This document shows positions 18,162 through 29,234 of a stretch of DNA of 64,000 nt, piece after piece. The position numbers were made by a program, and so were the translations under genes. Each line of letters begins with the position of its first letter. Positions within the stretch are counted from its first letter, which is position 1. The stretch spans positions 107,501 through 171,500 of the forward strand of contig WBZZ01005577.1 in assembly GCA_019918135.1 (NCBI GenBank), given 5' to 3'. The notes beneath the pieces are model-generated. The model was given only the letters and a program-made list of their open reading frames with translations, did not search any database and was not told where the DNA came from. The DNA comes from Paulinella micropora (Eukaryota; Cercozoa; Imbricatea; Euglyphida; Paulinellidae).

Positions 18162-19151
18162 ATGGATAATAAACATACTCAGCAACAAGAAACTCCTGAG
18201 CAGACAGAGCGGAAAGAAAAACTTGAAGAAGTGGCCGAGATACATTTTCAATCAAAGCCTGCTAAGATATGGAACACGATAACCTCACCAGAAGCAAAAC
18301 CACTAAGTCAAGTATTTATTGATTTAATGGATATGTCAAAGGTTGCAACAAAGAAAGGTAATTCTAACTATAATTTTGGATTAGTTGCTATTGATGTATA
18401 TAGCCGTCGTGGGTGGATTGAGCCAGTCAAAAATAAAACAACTGGTTATGTCTTAGAAGGGTTAAAAAAAATATTTACTAAAAAAGTTCCTGAAAGAATT
18501 ACTTCAGATAATGGCGGTGAGTTTAAGGGACAAGTCAGTGAATATTTCAGACAAAATAATATTGAACATAGAACTGTCCAAGTAGGCGATCACAGAACAA
18601 TGGGTATAATTGATAGGTTTATTAGAACAATACGAAATGAATTAAACTTGATATGGGAATTTAATGAAAATTTTCAATGGGTTCCTATTATTCATGAGGT
18701 TGTTGATGCTTATAATAAAACATATCATACAACCATTAAAGCAGTTCCGATTAATGTTTTTGAAGGAACCGAAAAGAACACTCAGGAAATATACCGAAAT
18801 CCTTTAATTAATGAATTCCCTAAGGGCACAAGAGTAAGAAAGGAATTAGAAAGAACTATTTTTTCTAAAGGGGACAAGCAATTCAGTAAAACTGTATTCA
18901 AGGTTAAGGGCCGGAAAGGCTTCAAAGTTATACTCAGTGAAGAGGACTTAGTACGACCGTCAGAATTATTAAAGACTAATATTGAAGAGCACCATGAAGA
19001 AACGGAATCGAAGGAGCAGTTATCGGACAAAGTTAAACAAATTACAAAAGAGAAAAAAAATATTAATTTATTAAAATCATTGGATGTAAAACCGGAAAAC
19101 ATAAGAAGCAGTGCTAGAATAAAAAAGAAAGTTGAAAAATTAGACTTGTAA
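18162..19151 (+). CDS. Retroviral-type (rve) integrase
   Basis: 329 residues, intact. Inserts element DNA into the host chromosome. The RNase H-like core shows FIDLMDMS (first Asp), TSDNGGEF (second Asp) and MGIIDRFIRTIRN, where the usual Glu of the DDE triad is Asp, 34 residues after the second Asp. A beta-rich SH3-like C-terminal domain follows (KGDKQFSKTVFKVKGRKGF), as in Polinton integrases, then a charged tail. It starts directly after a junction repeat. The same Asp occurs in element 2, so it is not a random error. It is probably active as a D-D-D enzyme, but this is untested. Confidence 0.9.
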   Translation: MDNKHTQQQETPEQTERKEKLEEVAEIHFQSKPAKIWNTITSPEAKPLSQVFIDLMDMSKVATKKGNSNYNFGLVAIDVYSRRGWIEPVKNKTTGYVLEGLKKIFTKKVPERITSDNGGEFKGQVSEYFRQNNIEHRTVQVGDHRTMGIIDRFIRTIRNELNLIWEFNENFQWVPIIHEVVDAYNKTYHTTIKAVPINVFEGTEKNTQEIYRNPLINEFPKGTRVRKELERTIFSKGDKQFSKTVFKVKGRKGFKVILSEEDLVRPSELLKTNIEEHHEETESKEQLSDKVKQITKEKKNINLLKSLDVKPENIRSSARIKKKVEKLDL

Positions 19152-19155
19152 GTTA

Positions 19156-19665
19156 TTAAATATTTTTGGCTTGAATGTATTTCTTATGTTTTGTGGTTGT
19201 CTCATGAATTTCTTTCCCATTTATCCTTATAGTTGAACCACATTCACATTTTATTTTTTCTATACTTAAATCATCATTTGAAAGATTAATTCCTTTCATT
19301 ATTAATTCGTGATTGCTTGATAAAAGATGTCGTGCTTTGTAAGCATTTGTTGTCTCTTCACCACATTCACATATAAATTTTTTCTTCATCCATTCCTTAT
19401 TCCATTTAATTTTGTATTGTTGTTTATTTTGCTTAACTCGTTCATCATTGTATTGTTTCCAAACTTCATATTTGGGTTTTATGTTTTCTTCATAAAACTT
19501 ATTTGCTTCCTCTAGTGCTTGTTCTTTATTTCTTTTTCCATTTATACAAAAAATTTTAACTTTAATTTTGTCTTCCTCTCCCCACCTTACAACTACTCTT
19601 GGGGATACATCGTTGTTCATAACATATACACCTCCCTTGTTGATTTTCTGTGGAATGTCAGCCAT
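19156..19665 (-). CDS. AP2-like/zinc-finger protein
   Basis: 169 residues. The N-terminus NKGGVYVMNND...VVVRW..., followed by KEQALEEANKFYEENI, resembles an AP2-type DNA-binding fold. Two C-terminal fingers follow, CECG-x11-H-x5-H and CECG-x11-H-x5-H. It lies next to the right terminal repeat, transcribed inward. Relatives sit next to the left end of element 2 (20693-21196) and at the start of element 3 (39328-39774). Terminal position suggests binding to element ends or regulation; unproven. Confidence 0.6.
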   Translation of the reverse strand: MADIPQKINKGGVYVMNNDVSPRVVVRWGEEDKIKVKIFCINGKRNKEQALEEANKFYEENIKPKYEVWKQYNDERVKQNKQQYKIKWNKEWMKKKFICECGEETTNAYKARHLLSSNHELIMKGINLSNDDLSIEKIKCECGSTIRINGKEIHETTTKHKKYIQAKNI

Positions 19666-19719
19666 TTTATATGTGTTATAAATTCATATCCTTACATGGA
19701 ATTAAATTTATAACACATT

Positions 19720-19827
19720 AATAATTATTTAAATGTAGCCGTTTTTCTTTCTTTTGTCTGTCTGTATTTGTTATGAATAGATAGACGAAATAATGGATAA
19801 CGGCTCTTAGTGGAAAAACACTTCTTG
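19720..19827 (-). repeat. Right terminal inverted repeat of element 1 (extended)
   Basis: Core 19735-19805 is the reverse complement of positions 1-71. Compared with 20553-20660 the match extends on both sides: inward through TTTAAATAATTATTA and outward through CTTAGTGGAAAAACACTTCTT. The full terminal repeat is therefore about 105 bases. Confidence 0.85.
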
Positions 19828-20061
19828 CACCTTCCCGTCTCAGGTGAGGTAAAATGGACACTGGGGAAAGTTCAGTCCTTGGACAACTTTTCGCTTTTTT
19901 GTGTAAAGTAGTCCAGAGTGTGCGAAATAAGAGAGATTTTAATGAAATTGTTGTTTTGAACTTAGAAAGAATAGGTAGAGGAAATTATGAATAACGGCTC
20001 TTAGTGTGGTTTCTGTGATGAAACTGCACTGAAGATCCGTGCCAAAGTGGCCCCCTGTACT

Positions 20062-20100
<39 letters not shown>

Positions 20101-20574
20101 AGAGAGAAGAGATAGAGTTCACACTTTCCGCAATCACTTTATTACACGGCACTGTTCAAAGGAAAGTACAAGTAGTATAGGGGGCCACTTCGGCGCAGAT
20201 TTTCGATGCAGTTTCTCTACAGAAACCACACTAAGAGCCGTTATTGTGTTTTGAGGCTACCTTTTCTATCTAAGTTCAAAACAACAATTTCATTAAAATC
20301 TCTCTTATTATAAATTTCGTTCTATTTTTCTTCGTGATCAGACTTTCACTCATTGCTAAATTCTGCCCCGATGCACCGATGCACCGAGGCGCCGTGGCGT
20401 AGTGGGCGTCGGCAAGAAAAAAATAGTTTTGAATTTTTCCAAAATTTCATTATCTATTACCAATTTGACATTCCCGCCTTATTTTTTCCACTTTTTTCTC
20501 GTCTGGGTTTTTCTCTAGAAAATTCTCTCAGTCAAAAATTGGAGCCAATTGTGAAGAAGTGTTTTTCCACTAAG
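19806..20574. repeat. Spacer of nested inverted repeats between elements 1 and 2
   Basis: No convincing gene. The outer pair is 19801-19826 with 20554-20579. After unequal unpaired stretches (about 100 and 245 bases), an inner pair of ~138 bases follows: 19927-20063 with 20170-20308. This pair carries ATAACGGCTCTTAGTG, the same sequence as the terminal repeat edge. A GA microsatellite lies at the centre. It looks like small terminal-repeat-bearing elements nested in each other, or a rearranged head-to-head telomere junction. Confidence 0.75.
20065..20116 (+). repeat. GA microsatellite
   Basis: About 18 GA units with a few interruptions at the centre of the nested inverted repeat. Confidence 0.9.
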
Positions 20575-20660
20575 AGCCGTTATTCATTATTTCGTCTATC
20601 TATTTATAACAAATACAGACAGACAAAAGAAAGAAAAACGGCTACCTTTAAATAATTATT
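20553..20660 (+). repeat. Left terminal inverted repeat of element 2 (extended)
   Basis: Core 20575-20645 nearly identical to 1-71 and to the reverse complement of 19735-19805. Preceded by GAAGTGTTTTTCCACTAAG, which mirrors the right flank of element 1. Confidence 0.85.
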
Positions 20661-20692
20661 ATTTAAAGAAATAAAATAAAGACACATATAGG

Positions 20693-21196
20693 ATGACAAA
20701 CGAAGACACTCCGAGATTTAGAATGTCTAGAGGTTGTGTTATGGTGAAGAATAACGAAAACAGGCCAATGGTAAAAGTTCAATGCAGAGAAGGAGGAAAG
20801 GTTATGTGTAAGAGTTTCTGTATCGGAAAGAAAAAATCAAAAGAGCAAGCATTGGAAGAAGCAAAGAAATATCACGAGGAAAATATAATACCTAAATATG
20901 AGGAATGGAAAATTAATTACGATAAAGAAACAAGAATAATCAAAAAAGAAAAGAAGAAAATTTGGAAGCATAAAGATTTTAAGTGTGGATGTGGCGCTGA
21001 AATACATAATGGAAACAAAACGCGACATTGAAGTCTCAGAAACATATTTCAGCAGAAAAAGAAAAACCTCCAGTTCCTCCAAGGCCAAGCAAAGAGTATA
21101 TGGAGAGAATAAAGAAAGATGATGATGATAGATGTAATATGTGTGGATACATGGAACATAACTGCCACTGCGGTTGCGGGTATGGTAAGTATTGAT
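20693..21196 (+). pseudogene. AP2-like/zinc-finger protein, element 2, frameshifted
   Basis: Same N-terminal pattern as the 19156-19665 protein (GKKKSKEQALEEAKKYHEENI) followed by a finger CGCGAEIHNGNKTRH. The frame stops at 21031; one added base near 21030 continues with KSQKH, completing the finger, and a Cys-rich tail (CNMCGYMEHNCHCGCGYG) to 21196. It lies next to the left terminal repeat, so these genes flank both element ends pointing inward. Confidence 0.6.
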
Positions 21197-21360
21197 AATC
21201 AAAAAGGTTTCTCTGCGGAAACCACTGAATTTCCATTTAAAGACAAGGAGGGTCCTTATATATAGGGGCACACACGAGGCCACGAGGGGACGACCGATTG
21301 AGGCAGACAAATATTTTAATTTTATAAAATTATATTTTCCTTGATATACTATTATCAAAC
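21197..21360 (+). promoter_or_regulatory. Polymerase upstream region
   Basis: Contains a small hairpin (GGTTTCTCTGCGGAAACC), a TATATATAG box at about 21258, then an A/T-rich stretch ending ATTATCAAAC before the ATG at 21361. The last ~20 bases are shared with element 1 (TATTATCAAACATGGAG). Promoter role is by position. Confidence 0.4.
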
Positions 21361-24300
21361 ATGGAGACACACACATATAACGGCAAGGTCTACAGGTTGG
21401 ATAGATTAAGGGAATATAAGATAAATTACGAAATCAAGTCTGTCAGGGGTCGGGATGTGCTATATATCAAACCGAAGGTAAGGGGGTATAAAATTGATAC
21501 ACCGACAGCCCAAAACTACTTGAACCAAGTAAGAGGTGCGGTGTATTTTGAGCACCATGCTATACCAATAGCGCCACCTTTACCTACGATTGAAGAGAAA
21601 AAAGAGATGAAAGAAAATTACAGAGACTTGTTGCGGTATGGTAATTATGATATCATGAGGGACGACAGCAAGGAACACGAACTAGGAATAAATGAAAGCC
21701 GATATGCGGTAAGGATTAACGGCAACTTCCGATCATTCACGATGCGCGATGTGATAAGATTTATTGAGATTGTGTTGAACGACTTTGTAAAACGACAAGC
21801 ACCCGAAGATAAGGTTAGCCTAGGTATTGAGTTTGATGATTACTATGGAAAAGTATCAACAGGCTTGCACAAAGTTAATCAAATCTCGGTTGAAAAAGTT
21901 TTAGAAAGATTGTCAGCAATATTTCAAAGCAACGAAAGTCTTTACATGGATGAGAACGGAATAAACTTTGATAAATTAAAATTTGTGTTGAAATCTGTTA
22001 AAATGCCGACGGGTGGGATAAGGCTACAGGTTTTGAACGAATTGGATATCTACAGAAAGCAAGGAGTAATCTGTATTACTAACAGCGATAACTTATGCTT
22101 AGCACGAGCAATCGTTGTAGTCAAATCAAAAATTGAAAAACATCCAAAATACAAGACAATACTAATGGGAAAAAGAAAGATACAGCAGGAAATGGCTGAG
22201 GCTTTACACGATGAAGCAAAAGTTATTAAGGATGTGTGTGGAATACCAGAAATTAATACATTTGCTAATCACATTAAATACAATCTGGTTATTATTGAAT
22301 TTCCTGACAAAATCATTTATAAAACAGAACTACTTGATGCGAACGGCGAACGGCTGACTAACCTTTACATTCTAAAGACTGAAGGACATTACGATGCCAT
22401 AACTAACATGAAGTCTATGCTAGGAAAAAAGAATTTCTGTGAGTTATGTCTAAGAGGGTATAAGGAAAGACATGCCTGTGAAGCAAAATGTAGTATCTGT
22501 GAAACCAACGGATGTAAGGGAATAAATGACAAGAGCCAGTGGAAAGAATGTGAGCAGTGTAATAGAAAGTTTCCAAACACTGAATGCTTTAATAATCACA
22601 GGACAACGAACTGCGATGTTAAAGCAAAATGTAAATCGTGCGGTCTTAATTACAGAAAGAAGGATGGGCACAAATGCGGATATGCTAAATGCCGAAATTG
22701 CAAACTAGTGAAACCGCTTGAACACCAATGCGAAATAGTCCAAAAGAAATCTTACCGCCGTCAGAGCAATACATATTCTTTGACTTTGAAGCGACACAGG
22801 ACACAGGCGAGCACATTGTTAATCATGCGGAAAGCCAGTATTACGATGCGAAGGAACCGCCTATTATACATAAGAACATTCAAGATTTCTGTAATTGGGC
22901 TTTTGACACTAAACACAGCGGATTTACATTTATTGCGCACAATGCCCGCGGTTATGATTGTCAGTTTATTCTTAAGTGGTTGGTTGATAATGGACAAACT
23001 CCATTTGTAATCTATGAAGGTAGTAAGATTATGATGATGACACTTAAGAAGTATCGGTTCATAGACAGCCTAAGTTTTCTTACGATGCCCTTGTCAGACT
23101 TTCCAAAGACATTCGGACTTACGGAACTTAAGAAAGGTTTCTTTCCGCACGTCTTCAATACGGCGAAAAATAAAAACTATGTTGGTGTAATGCCACATAA
23201 GAAACACATTACTGCTACGACACGATGCGAGGAGATAAACGAAAAGAATTTCTTGAATGGTATGACGAACAAGTGAAAGCACATAACCACTTTGATATGG
23301 CGAAGGAAATCGGTGAGTATTGTCATTCAGATGTTGATATACTAAGAAAGGGTTGTATAGATTTTAGAAACCAGTTTCTAGAGTTTGGTATTGACCCTTT
23401 TCAATATACAACTATTGCGAGTTGTGTTATGGCTTTGTATCGTGCTAAGTTTATGCCAGAGAATTCAATTGCGATATTGAAAGCGGAAAAGCAAAACAGG
23501 ATGACTTCTAGGGCTTGTGTAGAATGGTTAGCATACAGAAGCAGGTTAGATAAAACTGATATTAAACACGCATTCAACGGAGGTGAAAAAATGTTTCAAC
23601 TCGGGCAATCTCGTGTGTATGTAGATGGATGGGATGAGAAAAACAAAACCGCTTATGAGTTTTACGGGTGTCATTGGCACGGATGTGATAAGTGTTGGAA
23701 TAGCAATGCTTTGAATGTGAAGAAGAATAAGACAATGGGTGAACTATACAAGGAAACAATGAGAAGAGAAAAACAACTTAACGAACAAGCAAAAGTAATA
23801 AGTGTCTGGGAGTGCGAATGGAGCCTGATGAAAACCAGTGAAAGACTGGCAGAGGATACAAACGAACGAATTACTGAACAAGAAGGACTAAACCCACGAG
23901 AGGCAATGTTTGGAGGTAGAGTGAATGCTTTGAAATTATATTGGAAATCACGACATGATAATGAGTATGCGAAATATATTGACATATGCTCACTTTATCC
24001 GACCGTGATGTATTACGACCTTTATCCAAGCGGACACCATATAATTATTAGACCAAACAATGACTACGAAAGAAAAAGTATGGAAAATAAAATTATAAAC
24101 AGAGAATATTTCGGAGTGGCTAAGGTTAAGATGCTTCCACCTAGAGGCTTACTACACCCAGTCTTACCGAAGGCGGACAGAGGTAAGATGATGTATTACT
24201 TATGCGATAAGTGCGGAATGACTGAGCAACATGGAGAATGTAAGCACACAGATAAAGAACGAGCAATAACAGGCACATGTGCAACTCCAGAAATTTACAA

Positions 24301-25362
24301 GGCCTTAGAGAAAGGGTATAAGTTGATAAAAGTATATGAAGTATGGCACTGGAAAGAACAAAGCAGTAGCCTTTTCAAAGAATACATAAAGACATTCTTG
24401 AAAGTAAAACAAGAGTCCAGCGGATACCCCGCGGGATGTAATACGGAAGCAGAAAAACAAAATTACATAAACAGCATGGAAGTTAAAATGGGTGTAAAGA
24501 TGGATGAAAGCAAAATATTTAAAAACGAAGGACGGCGAGCAGTGGCTAAGTTGTGCTTGAACTCTTTATGGGGCAAGTTTGGACAGAAACAAAATAAAAC
24601 ACAGAACAAAATGATAAAGGATAAAGATACCTTATACAAACTATTGAACGATAAATCAGTGGATAATATTAATATTAACATAATTAACGACAAAATTGTA
24701 GAAGCCAGTTATGACTTAAAACAGGATGCGGTGAGCGACCCGATTAAAACAAATATTGTGGTTGCTTTATTTACTACATGCCACGCGAGAATGAGACTTT
24801 ACAATATGATGGACAGATTAGGTAATAGGATATTGTATCATGACACAGACAGCGTAATATATACAACTAACAAAGAAATAATGAGGTGGATGTAGAGACA
24901 GGCGATTTACTGGGAGATTGGACTGATGAATTGAAAGGAGCAAAAATAAAAACCTTTGTGGGAGGCGGGCCGAAATGTTATGGATACTTATTAGATAATG
25001 GTAAAGCCAGTATGAAAGTAAAAGGATTTAGTATGAACTATGAAACGAAAAAAGCATTGAATTTACCAAATATGTTAAGTGTAATAAGTTGCGGGCTAGG
25101 TATTACAAACACTGAATTATTTGAGAATGGTAAAAATGAACTGGCCGAATTGTTGGAGACTGATGAAGAATTTCGGATTGCTAAGCGAATTGAGAAGTCT
25201 GGAAAAGTAGTTATAATAGAAAACAACAAAATTACAAGAGATAAACAAAAGAAAAAAATAACAAGCGAATACTTAGAAAAGATATTTAGTTTTACATATA
25301 CGAAAAGACAAGTTATTGGAATTGTAGAGAATGCGATTGAAACTAGACCTTTTGGATTTTAA
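21361..25362 (+). pseudogene. polB: Protein-primed DNA polymerase B, element 2, three frameshifts
   Basis: About 1,330 residues if joined. Good ATG at 21361 (METHTYNGKVYRLDRLREYK). Same domain order as element 1: OTU-like NSDNLCLARA, Cys/His cluster, exonuclease DFEAT/HNARGYD/YCHSDVD, polymerase DICSLYP, KLCLNSLWGKFG, DTDS, and GGGPKCYGY. Frame breaks fall near 22728 (identical to element 1), near 23205 (two extra bases) and near 24885 (one base lost). The last two are absent from element 1, so the ancestor was open there. Followed by the ExoX-C gene. Confidence 0.9.
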
Positions 25363-25430
25363 AAAAAATAAAAATGATAAACAAATAATTAATTTTTTCC
25401 ATAAAATTTTTTACCACTCTATATAGACCA

Positions 25431-25717
25431 ATGACCACACTCACCAGACTATGTGAAAAATTTGAACAACTTTCAATTGAGAAGAAGAAGGAATTCTTTT
25501 CAGTAAAAGATGTGCAACAGGTAATTAATGAAGAAATTAAGGCGATTGAAAAAAGTAGAGAAGGAAAACCAAAGGATACTTTTCCATTTGGCAAATACAA
25601 AGGAAAAAAATTCAAGATGTTGCTACTATTGATAAACCATACCTTGAATGGGTTATGAAACAGCCGTGGTTTGATAAATTTACTGACATTAAAAGTGAAG
25701 TTAAAAAATATTTGTAA
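25431..25717 (+). CDS. ExoX-C-like small protein, element 2, -1 frameshift
   Basis: Same gene as 5223-5509, with the same A7 slippery run (GGA AAA AAA TTC) at about 25602-25608 and the same downstream frame (IQDVATIDKPYLEWVMKQPW). Preceded by the conserved TACCACTCTATATAGACCA. The two copies differ only synonymously after the run when read in the shifted frame. Confidence 0.65.
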
Positions 25718-25745
25718 TAAAAAATTAATATTTATATTATATATC

Positions 25746-26183
25746 ATGGCTGACCTAAGCACCAAGCAGGACTACTTGAATGAAATTGAAAAATGGAACC
25801 TTGATGGAGATGTCAAAAAGCCGACCATTAAATGGACTAAGCCTGACATTGTTTCTTTCTATGAGCAATACAAACCACGCGACTCCAACGAAGTTGAAGT
25901 TGCGACCTTCGGTCAGCATGACAATGTGAAAGTAGTTATTCCATTGGAGACCATAACTGACGAAGAAGAAAGCACTCCTTTTAAGGCGACTGACTTGAAA
26001 GAAACTGGAATTACGGAAATAAAGGCTAATGTAGGAGAAGAGATAGCGACTGCTACATCCGTAGGTGATAATGAGACTGCTATAGAATGTACAGAAGAAG
26101 GTTGTGTATTAAAGAAAGCGAGCGACACCACTCCTATTGTAAAAGGTAATGTTAAAAAAATAATACCAAAAAAGATAAAGTAA
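25746..26183 (+). CDS. SAP-like small protein, element 2
   Basis: 145 residues from the ATG at 25746, chosen because it aligns with elements 1 and 3. Shares the N-terminal KQDYLNEIEKWNLDG and WTKPDIVSFYEQYKP motifs; the middle is acidic. The tail is VKKIIPKKIK and lacks the ExoX-C domain of the element 1 copy. The end is only ~30 bases from the stop of the convergent surface-protein gene, which marks the left edge of the inverted block. Confidence 0.65.
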   Translation: MADLSTKQDYLNEIEKWNLDGDVKKPTIKWTKPDIVSFYEQYKPRDSNEVEVATFGQHDNVKVVIPLETITDEEESTPFKATDLKETGITEIKANVGEEIATATSVGDNETAIECTEEGCVLKKASDTTPIVKGNVKKIIPKKIK

Positions 26184-26213
26184 ATGATATTTCGTATTAT
26201 TTTTTTTTTCGCT

Positions 26214-27453
26214 TCATTGGTCCTCTATAAAATTAACAATAACATTAATATTACTACCAGCCCCAGCCGACACAGCCTTTTGTGTGAATGTCAAAATATC
26301 ATTCGGTGTTAATTGAATATCGTAAGTTCTGAGATTAATTTGTTGTGTTGATGCCCCATTTACATAAAGTTTAAAAATTGTTGTTCCATTCGCTACAGCG
26401 GTTGCTTTAGTATCTATATCTACGATTGAAGTTTTTAGCATCCACATCAACAAAACCAGCCCCCGTCAGTGTTCCGTTCATTATCATTTTTACAATATTT
26501 GATTTTGTATCCTCATTAGTAATACTTATTAATGAAGGAAAGACATTTGAATAATTGGTTAGACTATTGTTGAATAGTGCTTTATTCCTGATACTTAAAA
26601 TGGGGCTTTCGGTTGTGCTTGTTTTTTCGTCTCCTTCCGCCGTATTTGTAATACTTGTATTAATAGTGTTGGGGCCTTCAACAAACAAACTACAACTAGC
26701 AGTTTTTAAAATTTGTATCCCTTCACCTCCATTAGCATTAAATATACCCGCAGAAAATGGTAAAGTCGTATTTCGCAGACTTACACCTGTATGAGCATTC
26801 GCATACTTAATTGTATGGACTAATTGAAATTCGCCCGTCTTTGGATTTTCAATAGAAAACTTAATAGCACCAAAGCCTAAGTATTGAAATTGAATTTGAA
26901 ATACATTTCCTTTACTCCAATCCATAAGTGGCATATCGCCCGTCCCGTCGCACGGGTCGTTCCAGTCTTCTTGTTGAATAAAATTGTCAACTCCTGCTAT
27001 TGAATGAAGAATGTGCATTCCTGCGGCATCATCCATAAAGAAATAGAAACCGTTGTTGACATCACTTTCTCCTATTCCAATAAATGATTGATAGCCTTCG
27101 GCTTCATCTATATCCCATAAGGCAGTAAAACGACACATAATTCCAGTGCCTGTTCTGTATTTTATTCTTTTTTTACTTACCATTACTGCTTGTGATGTAT
27201 CATCAGCAGTTGTTTTCAATTCAGCCATATTATCCAAAAATGACACAGATGATTTTATTTCTGTTTTCGTCCATACCCTTGTATTAATGGTATATGGAAA
27301 GATTTCTTGTAATACTGGTGTTAATTGTGCAGTTGTTGCTTCGCCGAAAGCGGTTTTCATATTATTGGTTTCAACATGTCCATCATATCCGACTTTGACA
27401 TTTACAAAATCTCCGTCTGGATTTTGTGCGATTAAATTTCTCTGGTGGGACAT
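26214..27453 (-). pseudogene. Beta-rich surface protein candidate, element 2, frameshifted
   Basis: Homologue of 10413-11639 (MSHQRNLIAQNPDG, FQIQFQYLGFGAIKF, end NFIEDQ). One extra T in the run near 26430 splits the frame. It differs from element 1 throughout but resembles element 3 closely. Orientation is opposite to element 1. Confidence 0.65.
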
Positions 27454-27545
27454 AGTATATAAACAAAAAAATATTTTTTATTTTTATTATTCTTTTTATT
27501 TTTCTTTCTCTTTTTTGAGTTTGTAAGTGGTTTTTCAAAAAGCAC

Positions 27546-28990
27546 TTACGACATTAAAATTTCAATTCCCTTCACAAGCACACTTCGTTGAAGGATAGCA
27601 TAAGTGTAGTGATTGAGATTAGTTATACCACCACCACTCGCATCAGTGCCCGTACTGCCGACAAATTCATATCGCCTCTCTGTGTCTAGGCTTAGACCGC
27701 TCACCTCATAGCCGTCGGTATCCTTATCGCACAGAGGACGGTTATTGTCCCAAGTATCTACATGAAACCAATTGTAATGATAGACATCGCTGTTTAGAAT
27801 AGCACTTCCCTTTAACTTATCTTTCAAAATCATATAGTCCTCATTTTCCTTTGTGTCAATATCAAACTGCTGGAGACGAGAGCCGTCAAGGGTTGTATAG
27901 TATTTTAAAACCTTTACACCAGCTCTGTTGTCATTATCAAAAGAAGTATTAGCACTCTCAGTGAAATGAAAGGCGGAAGTATAAATACGACGAATTCTTT
28001 CACCCTGCGATCGGTTCATCTTAATAACATAATTTTGAGTTTGTGTTGATAGGCTCTGCTTCCAAGCGATAGGATACTCAATCTTAAATGGAAAGCCTTC
28101 ACCCGCAATCTTTTGCTGGACACCAAGGATGACATTCGGGTCAGTCTCAACAGCAAGGAATAGATTTAGGTTAGAGACGATAGCACCAACGGTCGTAGCG
28201 GCAGCACTGATATTAGTTCCATAGAATGAAGAGCGGTTGGTTTCAGGCCACACAATCCGCAAATCCAAAATTTCATTAAATCCGATAGTCTTATCCAGTT
28301 CAAAAATAGTACCAAAAAGCATGCCCAAAGGAAACTTAACATTAATAACAGGGGTAGGTGTTCCAGTACCGCCTCCTTCAAAATACTTAGCCTCCTCAAA
28401 AGGAACATTAACCAAACTATAATTTCCAGCAGTGCTATCAGCGAGAGCGGTATCATCGTGGCGACGAGCATTAACAAGAGGCACTTTGTAGTTTGCTTGA
28501 ACCGCCGCCTTAAGACCAGCGATATCTGCCGCATCAGTAATTGCTTTTCTTTCCGCTACGGTTCCAATTTCAACTTTTCCAGCATTACACTTTTGAAGCA
28601 TAGCACCACTACCCACACCAGCACCATGATTTTCAAGTGCCATAAATTTTTCATACTTCATTTCTGGTTTCCATATCACCTTAGTGTAATTACCCACATG
28701 TTGAAGATTACACAGATACTGCCCGCTTCGGCTCCGCAATTCAATAGTTTTAATCATAGACAGACAATCCATATAAATACGATTATAACCAGCAGATGCA
28801 GAAGGGGTGTAAGTAAATCGCAACACACTCCTCGCAAGGTTCAAAGGACGAGTAGGAATTTCAAATGTGTTTTCCATACCACCAGCAGTAGTAAGTGCGA
28901 CAGGTTGCGAGCCTTCACGGGTGGTAAGTTTAGTTAGTTCATACTTACCAGTGAGCAGTTCCTTAGTCTGATGGACTAGTTCTCCTCCGT
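27546..28990 (-). pseudogene. Major capsid protein, element 2, N-terminus interrupted
   Basis: Open from an internal ATG at 28877 (443 residues, NLARSVLRFTY to the KGIEILMS end). The frame continues upstream and resembles element 1 (YGGEL, LTKLTTREG), but three consecutive stop codons (28992-29000) separate it from the natural ATG at 29012. So either a shortened protein is made or the copy is dead. Closest to the element 3 MCP; both differ strongly from element 1. Confidence 0.75.
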
Positions 28991-29109
28991 ATTACTACTA
29001 TCGGACCGGCATTTTTTGTTTTGTTTTTGAAGTAGTGTAAGTTGATTAATACACGAAATATATTTATAGAAAAAAAATAAATAATTAAATCAAAATTAAA
29101 ATATCTTTT

Positions 29110-29234
29110 GATATTTTAGAATTGCGCTTCATTCGCTAGTCTACGCTCATTCTCGCTTATTCTAAAACATCGCTTTTTATACTGTAATGGTGGTCGATGT
29201 TTTACGAAGGCACGAAGGGCATGAGTAAAATATC
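29110..29234 (-). repeat. Four-way-junction repeat, unit 7, overlapping the penton end
   Basis: GATATT | TTAGAAT...ATTCTAA | AACATCG...CGATGTT | TTAC...GTAA | AATATC. The last arm is TTAC/GTAA rather than TGTT/AACA, a paired change. It replaces the last ~18 codons of the penton gene (stop at 29202) and the normal penton-MCP gap of element 1. Confidence 0.85.

Larger units (their letters stand above)
1..19805 (+). mobile_element. Polinton/Maverick-like element 1
   Basis: AT-rich element of about 19.8 kb, the usual size for Polintons. It carries the Polinton hallmark set: protein-primed DNA polymerase B, retroviral-type integrase, adenain-like protease, packaging ATPase, penton and major capsid protein. 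It is bounded by an inverted repeat (1-71 and 19735-19805). The window starts inside the left repeat, so the outer boundary and any target-site duplication cannot be seen. Several genes are broken (polymerase, GIY-YIG, penton, fibre, ATPase) while MCP and integrase are open, so this looks like a decaying provirus or a copy with assembly indels. Confidence 0.9.

Noticed and set aside
19806-20574. Protein genes in the element 1/2 spacer
   Set aside because: The two open frames (near 20039 and 20353) cross the GA repeat and the terminal repeat and have no conserved counterpart.
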